A stretch of 64,000 nucleotides of DNA from Actinomyces sp. AC-20-1 (GTDB lineage Bacteria > Actinomycetota > Actinomycetes > Actinomycetales > Actinomycetaceae): contig NZ_JACJVC010000007.1 in NCBI RefSeq assembly GCF_023369555.1, positions 1 through 64,000 of the forward strand. Direction: 5' to 3'. Of the stretch, positions 51,675 through 60,334 are shown piece after piece. The first letter of the stretch is position 1, and every line of letters begins with the position of its first letter. The position numbers were made by a program, and so were the translations under genes. The notes under the pieces were generated by a model. It was not told the origin of the DNA and did no database searches. It worked only from the letters and a program-made list of their open reading frames with translations.

Positions 51675-52388
51675 TCAGGGGCGCAGTCCCGCCGCCCAGG
51701 CGGCGACCTCAGAGGCGCTCACGTTCTCAGCGAACCGCTTCCCCTCCTGCCAGTCCCCAGTGCCGGCCAGCTCAGCGAGCTCTGTCGCGCTCGCACCGAT
51801 GGGGGAGGACTGCGACGTGCAGAACGGGATCACGGTCTTTCCCGCGAAGTCGTTGCCGGTCACGAATCCGGTCATGGCCCAGGATGCACCGCCCCACCAG
51901 ATCGGGTAGCCGATGACGACGGTGTCGTAGCTCGCCCAGCTCTCCGGAGTGGTGCGCACCAGTGTGTTGCTGCGCCGGTCGGGGTTGTCATGCTCGGTGG
52001 TGACGCGACTGCTGTCGTTCCTCCAGTCGAGGTCATCCTCGGTGTAGGCACTGGTGGGCGTGATGACGAAGACCTCGGCTCCGAGCGCCTGCGCGATGGC
52101 TTCGGCGACGGTCCGAGTGTGCCCCTGAGCGGAGTAGTAGGCGACCAGGACGGAACCGCCTGGCGAAGCTGCGGTTGTCGCCTCACTGCCGGAGGTCGTG
52201 GGGGATGTCGTCGCTGCGGCCGCCGTCGTGCTGGATGTCGATCCGGCGGAGTCCGAGCGTTCCACGCCGCAGGCAGCGAGCACGGCTCCTGTCACGGTGG
52301 TGGCCAGAGCGCCCGCCGTCACCACGAAGGTCCTTCGAGTGGAGTCCGGCTTGGGCGCGGGGCTCAGGTGTGAAGACTGGTTCAGCAT
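51675..52388 (-). CDS. Tat-exported flavodoxin lipoprotein
   Basis: A 237-residue protein. Start ATG 52388. N-terminal twin-arginine signal STRRTFVVTAG (about 17-27) followed by a hydrophobic stretch and lipobox VLAAC (Cys41). Then a Ser/Thr/Ala-rich linker to about 75. The flavodoxin domain shows FMN-phosphate loop YYSAQGHTRTVAEAI (about 84-98), IGYPIWWGGASWAM (about 157-170) and FCTSQSSPIGASATELAEL near the end. It probably folds with FMN before export and acts as an outer-surface electron carrier. It is last of a minus-strand locus with two lipoprotein hydrolases and two aldo/keto reductases. Confidence 0.9.
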   Translation of the reverse strand: MLNQSSHLSPAPKPDSTRRTFVVTAGALATTVTGAVLAACGVERSDSAGSTSSTTAAAATTSPTTSGSEATTAASPGGSVLVAYYSAQGHTRTVAEAIAQALGAEVFVITPTSAYTEDDLDWRNDSSRVTTEHDNPDRRSNTLVRTTPESWASYDTVVIGYPIWWGGASWAMTGFVTGNDFAGKTVIPFCTSQSSPIGASATELAELAGTGDWQEGKRFAENVSASEVAAWAAGLRP

Positions 52389-52480
52389 GAGGTGTTCTTT
52401 CTCGTTCGCGGATGTTGACAACGTGGGACGCCCCGACGTGCGGTTCAGGTGACGAGGCGGGTGGCACGGCGATACGGGCA

Positions 52481-53482
52481 TCAGACGGCGGACAGGGCCT
52501 CCTGGATGAAGGCGTCGTACTCCTCGACCCAGCCGCCCTCGGCACCGAAACCGTGCGGCCACCCGTCGAGCACACGGGCGTGGATCGTGGTGCCACGTCC
52601 GGCCATGACCTCGACCTGCGCCTCGAACTGGTTGTAGAAGGGGTCGCGGGTGCCGTAGCAGTAGTAGGTCGGCACCGCCCCGGACAGACGCTCCGGGTCG
52701 ACCTCGGCCACCGACAGACGGCCGTAGAAGGAGTAGATCATCGCGGTGGCGGCGACGTCGGCGCTGACCCGGTCCAGCACGTCGGGCGCGTAAGCCGGGT
52801 CCAGGCTGGAGGGGGAGGTGGTGCCCGCCCAGTGCAGGACGGCCTCGCCGCACAGGATGCCTCCGGCCGAGTAACCGCCCAGCGCGATGTGCTCCGGGCT
52901 CGGCAGGCCGTAGCCACTGGCGTGAGCACGCACGAAACGAATGGCGCGGGCCAAGTCTGTGCCCGCCTCGGCCTGCGTGTACGGCCGCACCCGGTAGTCG
53001 ACGACGAAGCACTGGTAGCCGAGCGCCGACAAGCGCTCCGCCGTCGGGAAGCAGTCGGAGTTGTCCCCGCGCAGGGCGAAGGCCCCGCCCGCGCACAGCA
53101 GCACCGCGCCCCTGACCGTGGCGCCGGACGCGGGCACGCTCGTGATGGTCGGGCGGAAACCCGCAGGGTCGTACCCGCTGGACGTCGCCGTCGTGACGGA
53201 TGGAACGTCGCCCTCGTCCCACAGGAAGAGGCACTGGCGCCGTCCGGGGTCCACGTCCGCCGCCGCGACTGTCCCCTCAACCTGCGCGGAGCCGGGGCTG
53301 ACGTGGCGGAAGTCGACGTCGTCGAAGGAGGGGACCTCGAGATCGGTGACCAGCTCGCGCACCCCCGACATGGGGCTCGGGGAGACGACGGTGCTGGTCT
53401 CCGGCCCGTTCGCGCAGGCCCCCAGCGCGCTGGCCGCAGCCCACGCGCCGGCCCCGCGGCCGAGTGCTCGACGGCTCATCAT
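52481..53482 (-). CDS. Alpha/beta hydrolase (esterase-like), exported lipoprotein
   Basis: A 333-residue protein with start ATG 53482. The N-terminus MMSRRALGRGAGAWAAASALGAC gives a possible twin-arginine motif and a lipobox LGAC (Cys22-23). The hydrolase core shows the oxyanion region LLCAGGAFALRGDN, nucleophile elbow ALGGYSAGG (about 195-203), acid Asp in CYGTRDPFYNQFE and His in GWPHGFG. It belongs to the BD-FAE/hormone-sensitive-lipase-like group that removes acetyl or other acyl groups from small molecules or glycans. It lies 16 bp behind its paralogue at 53499 in one operon. Confidence 0.87.
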   Translation of the reverse strand: MMSRRALGRGAGAWAAASALGACANGPETSTVVSPSPMSGVRELVTDLEVPSFDDVDFRHVSPGSAQVEGTVAAADVDPGRRQCLFLWDEGDVPSVTTATSSGYDPAGFRPTITSVPASGATVRGAVLLCAGGAFALRGDNSDCFPTAERLSALGYQCFVVDYRVRPYTQAEAGTDLARAIRFVRAHASGYGLPSPEHIALGGYSAGGILCGEAVLHWAGTTSPSSLDPAYAPDVLDRVSADVAATAMIYSFYGRLSVAEVDPERLSGAVPTYYCYGTRDPFYNQFEAQVEVMAGRGTTIHARVLDGWPHGFGAEGGWVEEYDAFIQEALSAV

Positions 53483-53498
53483 GCGTGTGAGTCCTCTC

Positions 53499-54554
53499 TC
53501 ATCGAGTGCGTCCTGGGTTGTCGATCTGCGCCTGCCAGAATCCGGCGGCGTCCTCGATCCACCCCTGTGCGATGGTTCCGACCCCGAGGCCGAAACCGTG
53601 GGGCAGACCGTCGTAGGCGTGGAACTCGGTGGGTGTGCCCGTCGCTGAGATGGCGTCCATGCGTGCCCGCATGGTCCGCCAGGAGGCGATCCCGTCCGCG
53701 GTCCCGACGCAGGCGTAGGTGGGAGGCTCTGCGCCGGACACGTCCGAGTGCCCCGTGTACTGCAGGACGACGGCGGCGGGGCCGGGCAGGTCGTCGCCCC
53801 CGAACCGGGCGGGACCGTAGGAGCCCAGGTAGGCGGCCAGGCGCGCACCCGCGGACCCGCCCCACAGTGAGTAGTACTCGGGGTCGACACCAAGCTCATC
53901 GGCGCGGGCGTGGATGAAGGACACGGCGCGGGCAAGGTCCTCACAGCCGCTCCGGGCATCAGGCCGGTACTGCAGCGCGAAGGCGGTGTACCCGTGGCGC
54001 GAGAGCCACAGGGCGTGCGGCATGGAGTCGTGGATGGAGGCCACGTAGGCGAATCCGCCACCGGCGCAGCAGATGGCCGCACGCGCCCTGCTGCCCTCCG
54101 GCATGCCCTGGGCGGGGAAGACGAACAGGCCGGTGTCGGCCAGTGCGGGGTACGCGGTCTTCTCAGCGTCGGTGTAGATGGAGTGGAAGACCGTCTGGCC
54201 GGACTCGCGGCGGGCCAGGAGGTCACGGATGATGTCCACCGTGGTGGAGGTGTCGACGTGCGAGTACCACGGGAGCAGGTCGGCGACGTCGGCGAGAGTG
54301 TCGTCCTCGCCGGGCGAACGCATGATGGTGGGGAACAGGAACTGGCCGTAGTCCTCCAGCAGGGGGCTGGCGGCGACGTCGGCGATCAGGGTGTCGGCGC
54401 CGATGCTCTCAGAGCCCATCGTTGTCCTTCCCGTTGTGCGCTCGGACCCGGGGGACGGTGCTGCGGGGCTCGTAGGAGTGGGGGAGCAGCCGAGGACCGC
54501 AAGCGCTGCCACTGGTGCGCAGGCGAGGAGGCTGCGTCTGGTTGGGCGCACCAT
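53499..54554 (-). CDS. Alpha/beta hydrolase (esterase-like), exported lipoprotein
   Basis: A 351-residue paralogue of the next gene. ATG 54554 follows AGAGGAGC. Signal MVRPTRRSLLACAPVAALAVLGC contains a twin-arginine motif and lipobox VLGC (Cys23). A Ser/Pro-rich linker follows. Hydrolase core: ICCAGGGFAYV (oxyanion), LWGGSAGARLAAY (nucleophile Ser, about 221-233), CVGTADGIASW (Asp) and GLPHGFGLG (His). An extra domain of about 100 residues (50-150) precedes the core. It shares with the flavodoxin the export route, suggesting a joint extracytoplasmic function. Confidence 0.87.
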   Translation of the reverse strand: MVRPTRRSLLACAPVAALAVLGCSPTPTSPAAPSPGSERTTGRTTMGSESIGADTLIADVAASPLLEDYGQFLFPTIMRSPGEDDTLADVADLLPWYSHVDTSTTVDIIRDLLARRESGQTVFHSIYTDAEKTAYPALADTGLFVFPAQGMPEGSRARAAICCAGGGFAYVASIHDSMPHALWLSRHGYTAFALQYRPDARSGCEDLARAVSFIHARADELGVDPEYYSLWGGSAGARLAAYLGSYGPARFGGDDLPGPAAVVLQYTGHSDVSGAEPPTYACVGTADGIASWRTMRARMDAISATGTPTEFHAYDGLPHGFGLGVGTIAQGWIEDAAGFWQAQIDNPGRTR

Positions 54555-54624
54555 GGGGCTCCTCTCATCTGCGGTTCTGTTGCGGCGGCGGTGCCTCGCC
54601 GCCGCCCCGCCCGTCCCTGCCCCC

Positions 54625-54690
54625 TCGAACTCATCGTTCTACGCTCGAAAGTACGGTGAAGCACCGTACGTTCGCGCGCAAAACGATGAG
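54625..54690. repeat. Hairpin repeat, copy 2
   Basis: A 66-nt segment beginning TCGAACTCATCGTT and ending AACGATGAG, so its outer arms are complementary; inside is GTACGGTG-AAG-CACCGTAC. It is the best-preserved copy and lies 40 bp downstream of the aldo/keto reductase stop and 70 bp upstream of the hydrolase gene. It might also act as terminator. Confidence 0.7.
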
Positions 54691-54729
54691 ATGGAGGTGA
54701 AGGCGGGCGGGCAGGGGCGGGGCGGGCAC

Positions 54730-55617
54730 TCAGTAGAGCGCGGCACCGCCCAGCTGCTGCTTCTTGACCAGCTCGCCCAGCAGCCACCGGACCGTCGTCG
54801 GGTCGTAGTGGTCAAAGATGCGCGGGAAGGACGGGTCATCGAGCGCGGCGAAGGCTGCCTTGTCGGCGTCCGTCAGCTCGAAGTCGAAGACGTCGAGGTT
54901 CTCCTCCATGCGCTCGCGGCGCACCGTCTTGGGAATGACGATGACGTCCTTGTCCATGAGGGCGCGCAGGATGACCTGACCGGCCGTCTTGCCGTGCCGG
55001 GCGCCGATCTCGGTCAGGACCGGGTTGGCGAAGATGTTGTTCTGGCCCTCGGCGAAGGGTGCCCAGGCCTCGTGTGCGATACCCAGGTCGGACAGGACCC
55101 GGTGCGCCTCGTCCTGCTGCCGGAAGGGGTGCGTCTCGATCTGGTTGACGGCCGGCGGCACCTCGGCCAGCAGGGCGACGTCGATGACCCGCTCGAGGTA
55201 GAAGTTGGACACGCCGATGGCTCGGAGCCTGCCGTCCGCGTAAGCCTCCTCCAGGGCGCGCCAGGCGCCCGGGTAGTCCCCCCAGGCCTGGTGCAGCAGC
55301 ATGAGGTCGAGGTAGTCGGTGCCCAGCAGACGCAGGGACTCGTCGATGGAGGCGCGGGCGCGCTCATAGCTCATGTTTGACACCCAGATCTTGGAGGTGA
55401 TGAACACGTCCTCGCGGGCCACGCCCGAGTCGCGCACGCCCTGACCGACACCCTCCTCATTACCGTAGGCCTGGGCGGTGTCGATGAGCCGGTAGCCGAC
55501 CTCGAGGGCTTCGCGCACGTGGGTGGCGGTCTGCTGGAGCGGGGTCTGGAAGACGCCGTAGCCGAGCACCGGCATCTCGACGCCGTTGTTGAGGGTTGTG
55601 GTGGGGATGGTGGTCAT
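54730..55617 (-). CDS. Aldo/keto reductase
   Basis: A 295-residue AKR5-like reductase. Start ATG 55617. Tetrad: Asp and Tyr in LIDTAQAYGNE, Lys in ITSKIWV, His in LMLLHQAWGDYPGAW. IGVSNF, QIETHPFRQQ and VIVIPKTVRRERMEEN (cofactor phosphate) are present. It lies 44 bp behind the paralogue at 55662 and follows in the same transcript. A truncated relative sits at 51486. Substrate unknown; the LysR gene upstream is the likely regulator. Confidence 0.93.
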   Translation of the reverse strand: MTTIPTTTLNNGVEMPVLGYGVFQTPLQQTATHVREALEVGYRLIDTAQAYGNEEGVGQGVRDSGVAREDVFITSKIWVSNMSYERARASIDESLRLLGTDYLDLMLLHQAWGDYPGAWRALEEAYADGRLRAIGVSNFYLERVIDVALLAEVPPAVNQIETHPFRQQDEAHRVLSDLGIAHEAWAPFAEGQNNIFANPVLTEIGARHGKTAGQVILRALMDKDVIVIPKTVRRERMEENLDVFDFELTDADKAAFAALDDPSFPRIFDHYDPTTVRWLLGELVKKQQLGGAALY

Positions 55618-55661
55618 GGTGCCTCCGGTATGGTCGGTCAGGGGCCGCGACGGCGCGGCGC

Positions 55662-56531
55662 TCAGCGCTGCTGGGAGTAGTCGTTGTGGGTGAGGACGAA
55701 GGCCGGCGCCTCGTCGGGGACCTCGTAGTAGGGGGCCTGCTCGATGGCGCTGATCGCGGCGATCTCCTCGTCGGTCAGCGCGACGTTGAGGGCGGCCAGG
55801 TTCTCGGCCATGTGGGTCGGGTTGAGGGTCTTGGGGAAGACGACGACGCCCTCGGCGACCTCCCACGCGAGCACGACCTGTGCGGGGGACGCGCCCGCGC
55901 GCTCAGCGGCGGCGACGATCGCGGGCTCCTCAAGAAGGGTCTTGTCGCCGTGGCCCAGCGGGTACCAGCCCTCGTAGACGATGCCCGTGTCAGCCAGCTT
56001 GGTGCGGATCTCGTGCTGGTTCTGGCGCGGGTTGATGAGAATCTGGTTGACCGCCGGGGTGATGGTGGCGACGTCGAGGATCTGACGGACCTTGGCGGCG
56101 TTGAAGTTCGACAGGCCGATGGAGCGGACCTTGCCCGCCTCGACGGCCTCCTCCATCGCCCTCCAGCCGGAGACGTACTCGCCGTAGGGCTGGTGGAAGA
56201 GCAGCAGGTCGAGATAGTCCAGGCCCAGGCGCTCCAGGGTGGCGTCGATGTCCGCGCCGCACTGGGCGTAGGGGTAGGACTGGGGGAAGAGCTTGGAGGT
56301 GATGAACAGCTCCTCGCGGGTGACGACGCCGTCGGCGATGGCCTCGCGCACGACCTCGCCGACGGCGACCTCGTTGAAGTAGGCGTTGGCGGTGTCGATG
56401 TGGCGGTAGCCGAGGTCGATGGCCTGGCGCAGGTGGGTACGGACCTCGTCGGAGGTCATCTGGAAGACGCCGTAACCGAGCGCGGGGATCGTCCTGCCGT
56501 TGTTCATGGTGAAGCTGGGAATCGTGGTCAT
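55662..56531 (-). CDS. Aldo/keto reductase
   Basis: A 289-residue AKR5-like reductase and first gene of the LysR-divergent unit. Start ATG 56531 after AGGAGAAGAC. Tetrad: Asp and Tyr in HIDTANAYFNE, Lys in ITSKLFP, His in LLLFHQPYGEY. IGLSNF, GVVVFPKTLNPTHMAEN at the cofactor site. It resembles the protein at 37772 more than its direct neighbour in some segments (WYPLGHGD is shared). Presumably reduces an aldehyde or keto sugar. Confidence 0.93.
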   Translation of the reverse strand: MTTIPSFTMNNGRTIPALGYGVFQMTSDEVRTHLRQAIDLGYRHIDTANAYFNEVAVGEVVREAIADGVVTREELFITSKLFPQSYPYAQCGADIDATLERLGLDYLDLLLFHQPYGEYVSGWRAMEEAVEAGKVRSIGLSNFNAAKVRQILDVATITPAVNQILINPRQNQHEIRTKLADTGIVYEGWYPLGHGDKTLLEEPAIVAAAERAGASPAQVVLAWEVAEGVVVFPKTLNPTHMAENLAALNVALTDEEIAAISAIEQAPYYEVPDEAPAFVLTHNDYSQQR

Positions 56532-56645
56532 GTCTTCTCCTGCGGGTCGGCCGGGCTGCTCATGCACCACCCGGCGTCGGGTGACGCTGTGGAGGTCTAG
56601 TCTGCCGCTGGACCCTGGGCCTGTTAAATGCCAGTATCGACGGCA

Positions 56646-56666
56646 CTTATGCTTCAGGCGCATAAG
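56646..56666. promoter_or_regulatory. LysR-type operator
   Basis: CTTATGC-N7-GCATAAG, a perfect 7-bp inverted repeat containing a T-N11-A core, lies between the divergent AKR operon and the LysR gene, 21 bp upstream of the latter's start. This is where LysR regulators usually bind. Confidence 0.7.
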
Positions 56667-56687
56667 AACGAGCCCGGGGAAGGTGCC

Positions 56688-57530
56688 GTGGACCTGGAGA
56701 GTCTCAGGCTGTTGGAGGCCGTTGCCCGGCTCGGCACCATCACGGCCGCGGCCGCCGAGCTGCACGTGTCCCAGCCGGCGCTCTCGCGCTCGCTCGCCCG
56801 GCTCGAGAGCGAGCTCGGCCACCCGCTCTTCGACCGTCCCGGCAGGCGCCTCGTGCTCAACGCGGCCGGCAGGGCCGCCCTGGTGCACGCCGAGGCGATC
56901 CTGCGCGAGGAGCGGGCCATGCGCCTGGCCGTCGACGACGTCGTGCGCCGCTCCAGCGCGCTCAGGGTCGGCACGGTGGCTCCGGCGCCCCTGTGGCGGT
57001 TGACCGCGCTCACGGTGGAGCGCTTTCCCGGGCGGCTGCTGACCTCCTCGTCGTTGACCGAGCTGGAGGTGGAGTCCGGGGTGCTCGACGGCTCCCTCGA
57101 CCTGGGGATCGCGCTGCGTCCCCACACCTTGCCGACGGTCGGCTCCACCCGGCTCATGGTCGAGAACCTGTCCGTGTGCCTGCCGTCCGGCCACCCACTG
57201 GCCGGACGGGCCGGGCTCAGTGCCCGAGAGCTCGACGGCGAGACCTTCCTCCTGCTCGAGGGCATCGGCTTCTGGCGGGACGTGTGCGACGAGCTCTTCC
57301 CCTCCTCACAGCTCGTGGTCCAGCAGGACCGCAGCGTCTTCGAGCAGCTGGCGGCGACGAGCGACCTCGCCTTCTTCGTCACCGACGCGCCCTCCTTGTC
57401 CCTCGGTGGGGCAGACCGGGCGGTGGTGCCGATCCGGGACGCGGCCGCGCACGCGACCTTCTACCTCCTGTGCCGCGAGGGCGCGCGGGCGCAGGCGCGC
57501 GAGGTCTTCGAGTGGGTGCGCACGCGCTGA
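56688..57530 (+). CDS. LysR-family transcriptional regulator
   Basis: A 280-residue regulator. GTG 56688 (VDLESLRLLEAV) after GGGGAAGG is chosen over the upstream ATG at 56628, which would place the operator inside the gene. HTH at the N-terminus: LGTITAAAAELHVSQPALSRSLARLESELGHPLF (split, about 13-46). The effector domain is a LysR substrate-binding fold (LRVGTVAPAPLWRL ... LDLGIALRPHTLP). It probably activates or represses the divergent aldo/keto reductase operon and, through it, the lipoprotein genes. Confidence 0.92.
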   Translation: MDLESLRLLEAVARLGTITAAAAELHVSQPALSRSLARLESELGHPLFDRPGRRLVLNAAGRAALVHAEAILREERAMRLAVDDVVRRSSALRVGTVAPAPLWRLTALTVERFPGRLLTSSSLTELEVESGVLDGSLDLGIALRPHTLPTVGSTRLMVENLSVCLPSGHPLAGRAGLSARELDGETFLLLEGIGFWRDVCDELFPSSQLVVQQDRSVFEQLAATSDLAFFVTDAPSLSLGGADRAVVPIRDAAAHATFYLLCREGARAQAREVFEWVRTR

Positions 57531-57613
57531 GCGGCACCGTCGTCGCCACTGTCTCCACTCTTGCCACTGTCGCCGCCGTCGTCGCAGCCACCGTCTGGCT
57601 CTTCTCGGGCTCC

Positions 57614-57680
57614 TCGAACTCCTCGGTTTGCGCGCGAGGTCCCTGGGAGTTTGCCGTACGTTCGAGAGCAAACCGAGGAG
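57614..57680. repeat. Hairpin repeat, copy 3
   Basis: A 67-nt segment beginning TCGAACTCCTCGGTTTGC and ending GCAAACCGAGGAG, so its outer arms pair; the interior TTGCCGTACGTTCGAGAGC keeps the shared CGTACGTTCG piece. More diverged than copies 1 and 2. It follows the LysR gene and may terminate it. Confidence 0.6.
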
Positions 57681-57727
57681 GTGGGTGGGAGAGGGGCGGA
57701 GGAGAGGCAGGGGCTGGCGCTTTTTTG

Positions 57728-57746
57728 TACCGGGCGGTAAGATAAT
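57728..57746 (+). promoter_or_regulatory. TetR-like palindrome and -10 upstream of the GH3 gene
   Basis: TACCGGGCGGTA (57728-57739) has perfect 5-bp arms around GG, a form common for TetR-family operators. It overlaps TAAGAT/GATAAT (57738-57746), a good -10 about 80 nt before the GH3 start. No matching regulator gene is adjacent. Confidence 0.5.
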
Positions 57747-57825
57747 CTGCGTCGCCGGTCACAGCGTCCAGCCATACCCCTGTGGCCCGGCAGCACCCGC
57801 AGCAACGACGGCGAAGGAGCCAGAC

Positions 57826-60252
57826 GTGGAACAGTTCGAGATCGACCACCTCGCGACCGTGAGGGCCGCCGCCCCCGAGTCCATGGTCCTGCTCAGGAGC
57901 GACGGCAGCTTCCCGCTCGCCGCCCCCTGCCGCATCGACGCCTACGGCACCGGTGTGCGCCGCACCGTCAAGGGCGGCACTGGCTCCGGCGACGTCAACT
58001 CCCGCCACGTCGTCGGCGTCGAGGAGGGCCTGGCCCGGGCCGGCTTCGAGGTCACCACCGCCGCCTGGCTCGACGCCTACGACGCCCTCGCCGACGCCGA
58101 GTACCAGGCCTTCGTCGCCGACATCAAGACCAGGGCCAAGGCCGCCGGCGTGCCCCCCATCTTCTTCGGCATGGGCGCCGTCGTCCCCGCCCCCACCATC
58201 GACCTGCCCCTCGACGGCGACGGCGACGTCGCCGTCTACGTCGTCTCCCGCGACTCCGGCGAGGGCGCCGACCGCCGGCCCGTGCCCGGCGACGTCATGC
58301 TCACCGACTCCGAGGTCCGCGACATCCTCGCCCTCGAGGCCGCCGACAAGCCCTTCCTCCTCGTCCTCAACGTCGGCGGGCCCGTCGACCTCAGCCCCGT
58401 CAAGGACGTCGCCAACATCCTCGTCCTGTCCCAGCTCGGCGCCGTCACCGGCGACGCCTTCGCCGACGTCCTGCTCGGCAAGGCCTACCCCTCCGGCCAC
58501 CTCGCCACCACCTGGGCCGCCTGGGAGGACTACCCCGCCGTCGGCACCTTCGGCGAGAACGACGACACCGAGTACCGCGAGGGCCTCTACGTCGGCTACC
58601 GCTACCTCGACTCCGTCGGCTCCCAGCCCCTCTTCGCCTTCGGGCACGGCCTGGGCTGGACCACCTTCGCGATCGGCGAGGCCACCGCCGCCATCGAGGC
58701 CTCCACCGTCACCGTCACCGTCCCGGTCACCAACACCGGCACCCACCCCGGCAAGGAGGTCGTCCAGGTCTACGTCTCCGTCCCCGCCGGCGACCTCGAC
58801 CAGCCCTACCAGGCCCTCGCCGGCTTCACCAAGACCGCCGAGCTGGCCCCCGGCGCCGGCGCCGGGGTCTCCGTCTCCTTCGACCTGGCCGATCTCGCCT
58901 CCTACGACGAGGCCACGGCCGCCACCGTCCTCGAGGCCGGCGACTACGTCGTGCGCGTGGGCACCTCCAGCCGCGCCACCCGCCCCGCCGCCGTCGTCAC
59001 CCTCGACGAGACCGCCGTCGTGCGCCGCCTCCACGACGTTCTCGGCGACCCCGGCTTCACCGACTGGCGCCCCGAGGCACCCACCGCCGTCGAGGTCCCC
59101 GCCGGTGCTCCGCGCCTGGCCGTCGCCGCCGCGGACCTGCGCCGCGAGGACACCCAGGACGCCGTCGACCTGAGCGAGGAGCTGGCCTTCGTGCGCGCCT
59201 TGAGCGACGACGACCTCACCTACCTCGTCCTGGGCGACTACGCCGAGGCCGCCGACAAGCAGTCCATCATCGGCCAGGCCGCCTCCAGCCTCATCGGCGC
59301 CGCGGGCCAGTCCACCACCCGCGTCGAGGGCGTGCCGCCCCTCGTCCTGCCCGACGGCCCCGCCGGCCTGCGCCTGACCCCCCAGGTCGGCGTCGACGAG
59401 CGCGGCGCCTTCCCGCTCGGCAACGCCTTCGGCGGGCTCATGGGCGACCTCATGGACGAGGAGTCCCTCGCCGCCCTGGGCGTCGTCGAGGAGCCCCGCA
59501 CCCCGCAGTCCACCTACGAGCAGTACACGACGGCGATCCCGATCGGCACCGCCGTCGCCCAGACCTGGGACCCCGCCCTCGCGGCCGCCTACGGCGACCT
59601 CGTCGGCACCGAGATGGAGCACTTCGGGGCCCACCTGTGGCTCGCCCCCGCCTTCAACCTGCACCGCTCCATCCTGTGCGGACGCAACTTCGAGTACTTC
59701 TCCGAGGACCCGCTGCTCAGCGGCCGCATCGCCGCCGGCATCACCCGCGGCGTCCAGCAGCACCCGGGCCGCGGCGTCACCGTCAAGCACTTCGCCTTCA
59801 ACAACCAGGAGACCAACCGCCTGAACTCCAACAGCAGGGTCTCCAAGCGCGCAGCCCGCGACCTGTACCTGCGCTCCTTCGAGATCTGCGTGCGCGAGGC
59901 CCAGCCGCACGGCCTCATGACCTCCTACAACCTCGTCAACGGCGTCCACACCTCCGAGTCCGCCGACCTGCTCGAGAAGGTCCTGCGCGAGGAGTGGGGC
60001 TACCAGGGGCTCGTCATGACCGACTGGGTCGTGCGCTCCATGACCCGCACCGACCTCAAGCACCCGCGCGCCGCCGCGGGCGCCACCGTCGCCGCCGGCA
60101 ACGAGCTCTACATGCCCGCCTGCGAGGAGGACCGCCAGGACATCCTCGCCGCCCTCGCCGGCGGCTCCGAGTCCGGCGCCGCCCTCACCCGCGAGCGCCT
60201 GGAGCTGCAGGCCGCCCGCGTCGTGCGCATGGCCTGGAGGCTCGCCCGCTGA
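57826..60252 (+). CDS. Glycoside hydrolase family 3 protein with permuted domain order
   Basis: An 808-residue beta-glucosidase-type enzyme starting with GTG 57826 (AAGGAG upstream). No signal peptide, so cytosolic. The domain order is reversed relative to standard GH3: the alpha/beta sandwich domain comes first (about 1-240; VLLRSDGSFPL, YPSGHLATTW), then fibronectin-III-like (about 285-385; NTGTHPGKEVVQVYV), then the catalytic TIM barrel (about 450-808; DGPAGLR, VKHFAFNNQETNR, nucleophile Asp733 in GLVMTDW). Such inverted GH3 enzymes are known from rumen and gut bacteria. It probably splits beta-glucosides or related disaccharides taken up by the cell. Confidence 0.92.
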   Translation: MEQFEIDHLATVRAAAPESMVLLRSDGSFPLAAPCRIDAYGTGVRRTVKGGTGSGDVNSRHVVGVEEGLARAGFEVTTAAWLDAYDALADAEYQAFVADIKTRAKAAGVPPIFFGMGAVVPAPTIDLPLDGDGDVAVYVVSRDSGEGADRRPVPGDVMLTDSEVRDILALEAADKPFLLVLNVGGPVDLSPVKDVANILVLSQLGAVTGDAFADVLLGKAYPSGHLATTWAAWEDYPAVGTFGENDDTEYREGLYVGYRYLDSVGSQPLFAFGHGLGWTTFAIGEATAAIEASTVTVTVPVTNTGTHPGKEVVQVYVSVPAGDLDQPYQALAGFTKTAELAPGAGAGVSVSFDLADLASYDEATAATVLEAGDYVVRVGTSSRATRPAAVVTLDETAVVRRLHDVLGDPGFTDWRPEAPTAVEVPAGAPRLAVAAADLRREDTQDAVDLSEELAFVRALSDDDLTYLVLGDYAEAADKQSIIGQAASSLIGAAGQSTTRVEGVPPLVLPDGPAGLRLTPQVGVDERGAFPLGNAFGGLMGDLMDEESLAALGVVEEPRTPQSTYEQYTTAIPIGTAVAQTWDPALAAAYGDLVGTEMEHFGAHLWLAPAFNLHRSILCGRNFEYFSEDPLLSGRIAAGITRGVQQHPGRGVTVKHFAFNNQETNRLNSNSRVSKRAARDLYLRSFEICVREAQPHGLMTSYNLVNGVHTSESADLLEKVLREEWGYQGLVMTDWVVRSMTRTDLKHPRAAAGATVAAGNELYMPACEEDRQDILAALAGGSESGAALTRERLELQAARVVRMAWRLAR

Positions 60253-60334
60253 GACGCGCACGCGTGCCGCGCACCGTTCGCTTGCCACCCACTGACCGAG
60301 CACCGCTGACCACACACTGCTGACCGGAGACGAC

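Noticed and set aside
52481-54226. 581-residue fusion of the hydrolase at 52481 with upstream sequence
   Set aside because: The upstream part is an out-of-frame reading of the hydrolase at 53499; the signal peptide and ribosome-binding site place the start at 53482.
56628-56687. Upstream ATG as LysR start
   Set aside because: It would put the 21-bp palindromic operator inside the coding region and lacks a ribosome-binding site; GTG 56688 has both spacing and the family N-terminus.
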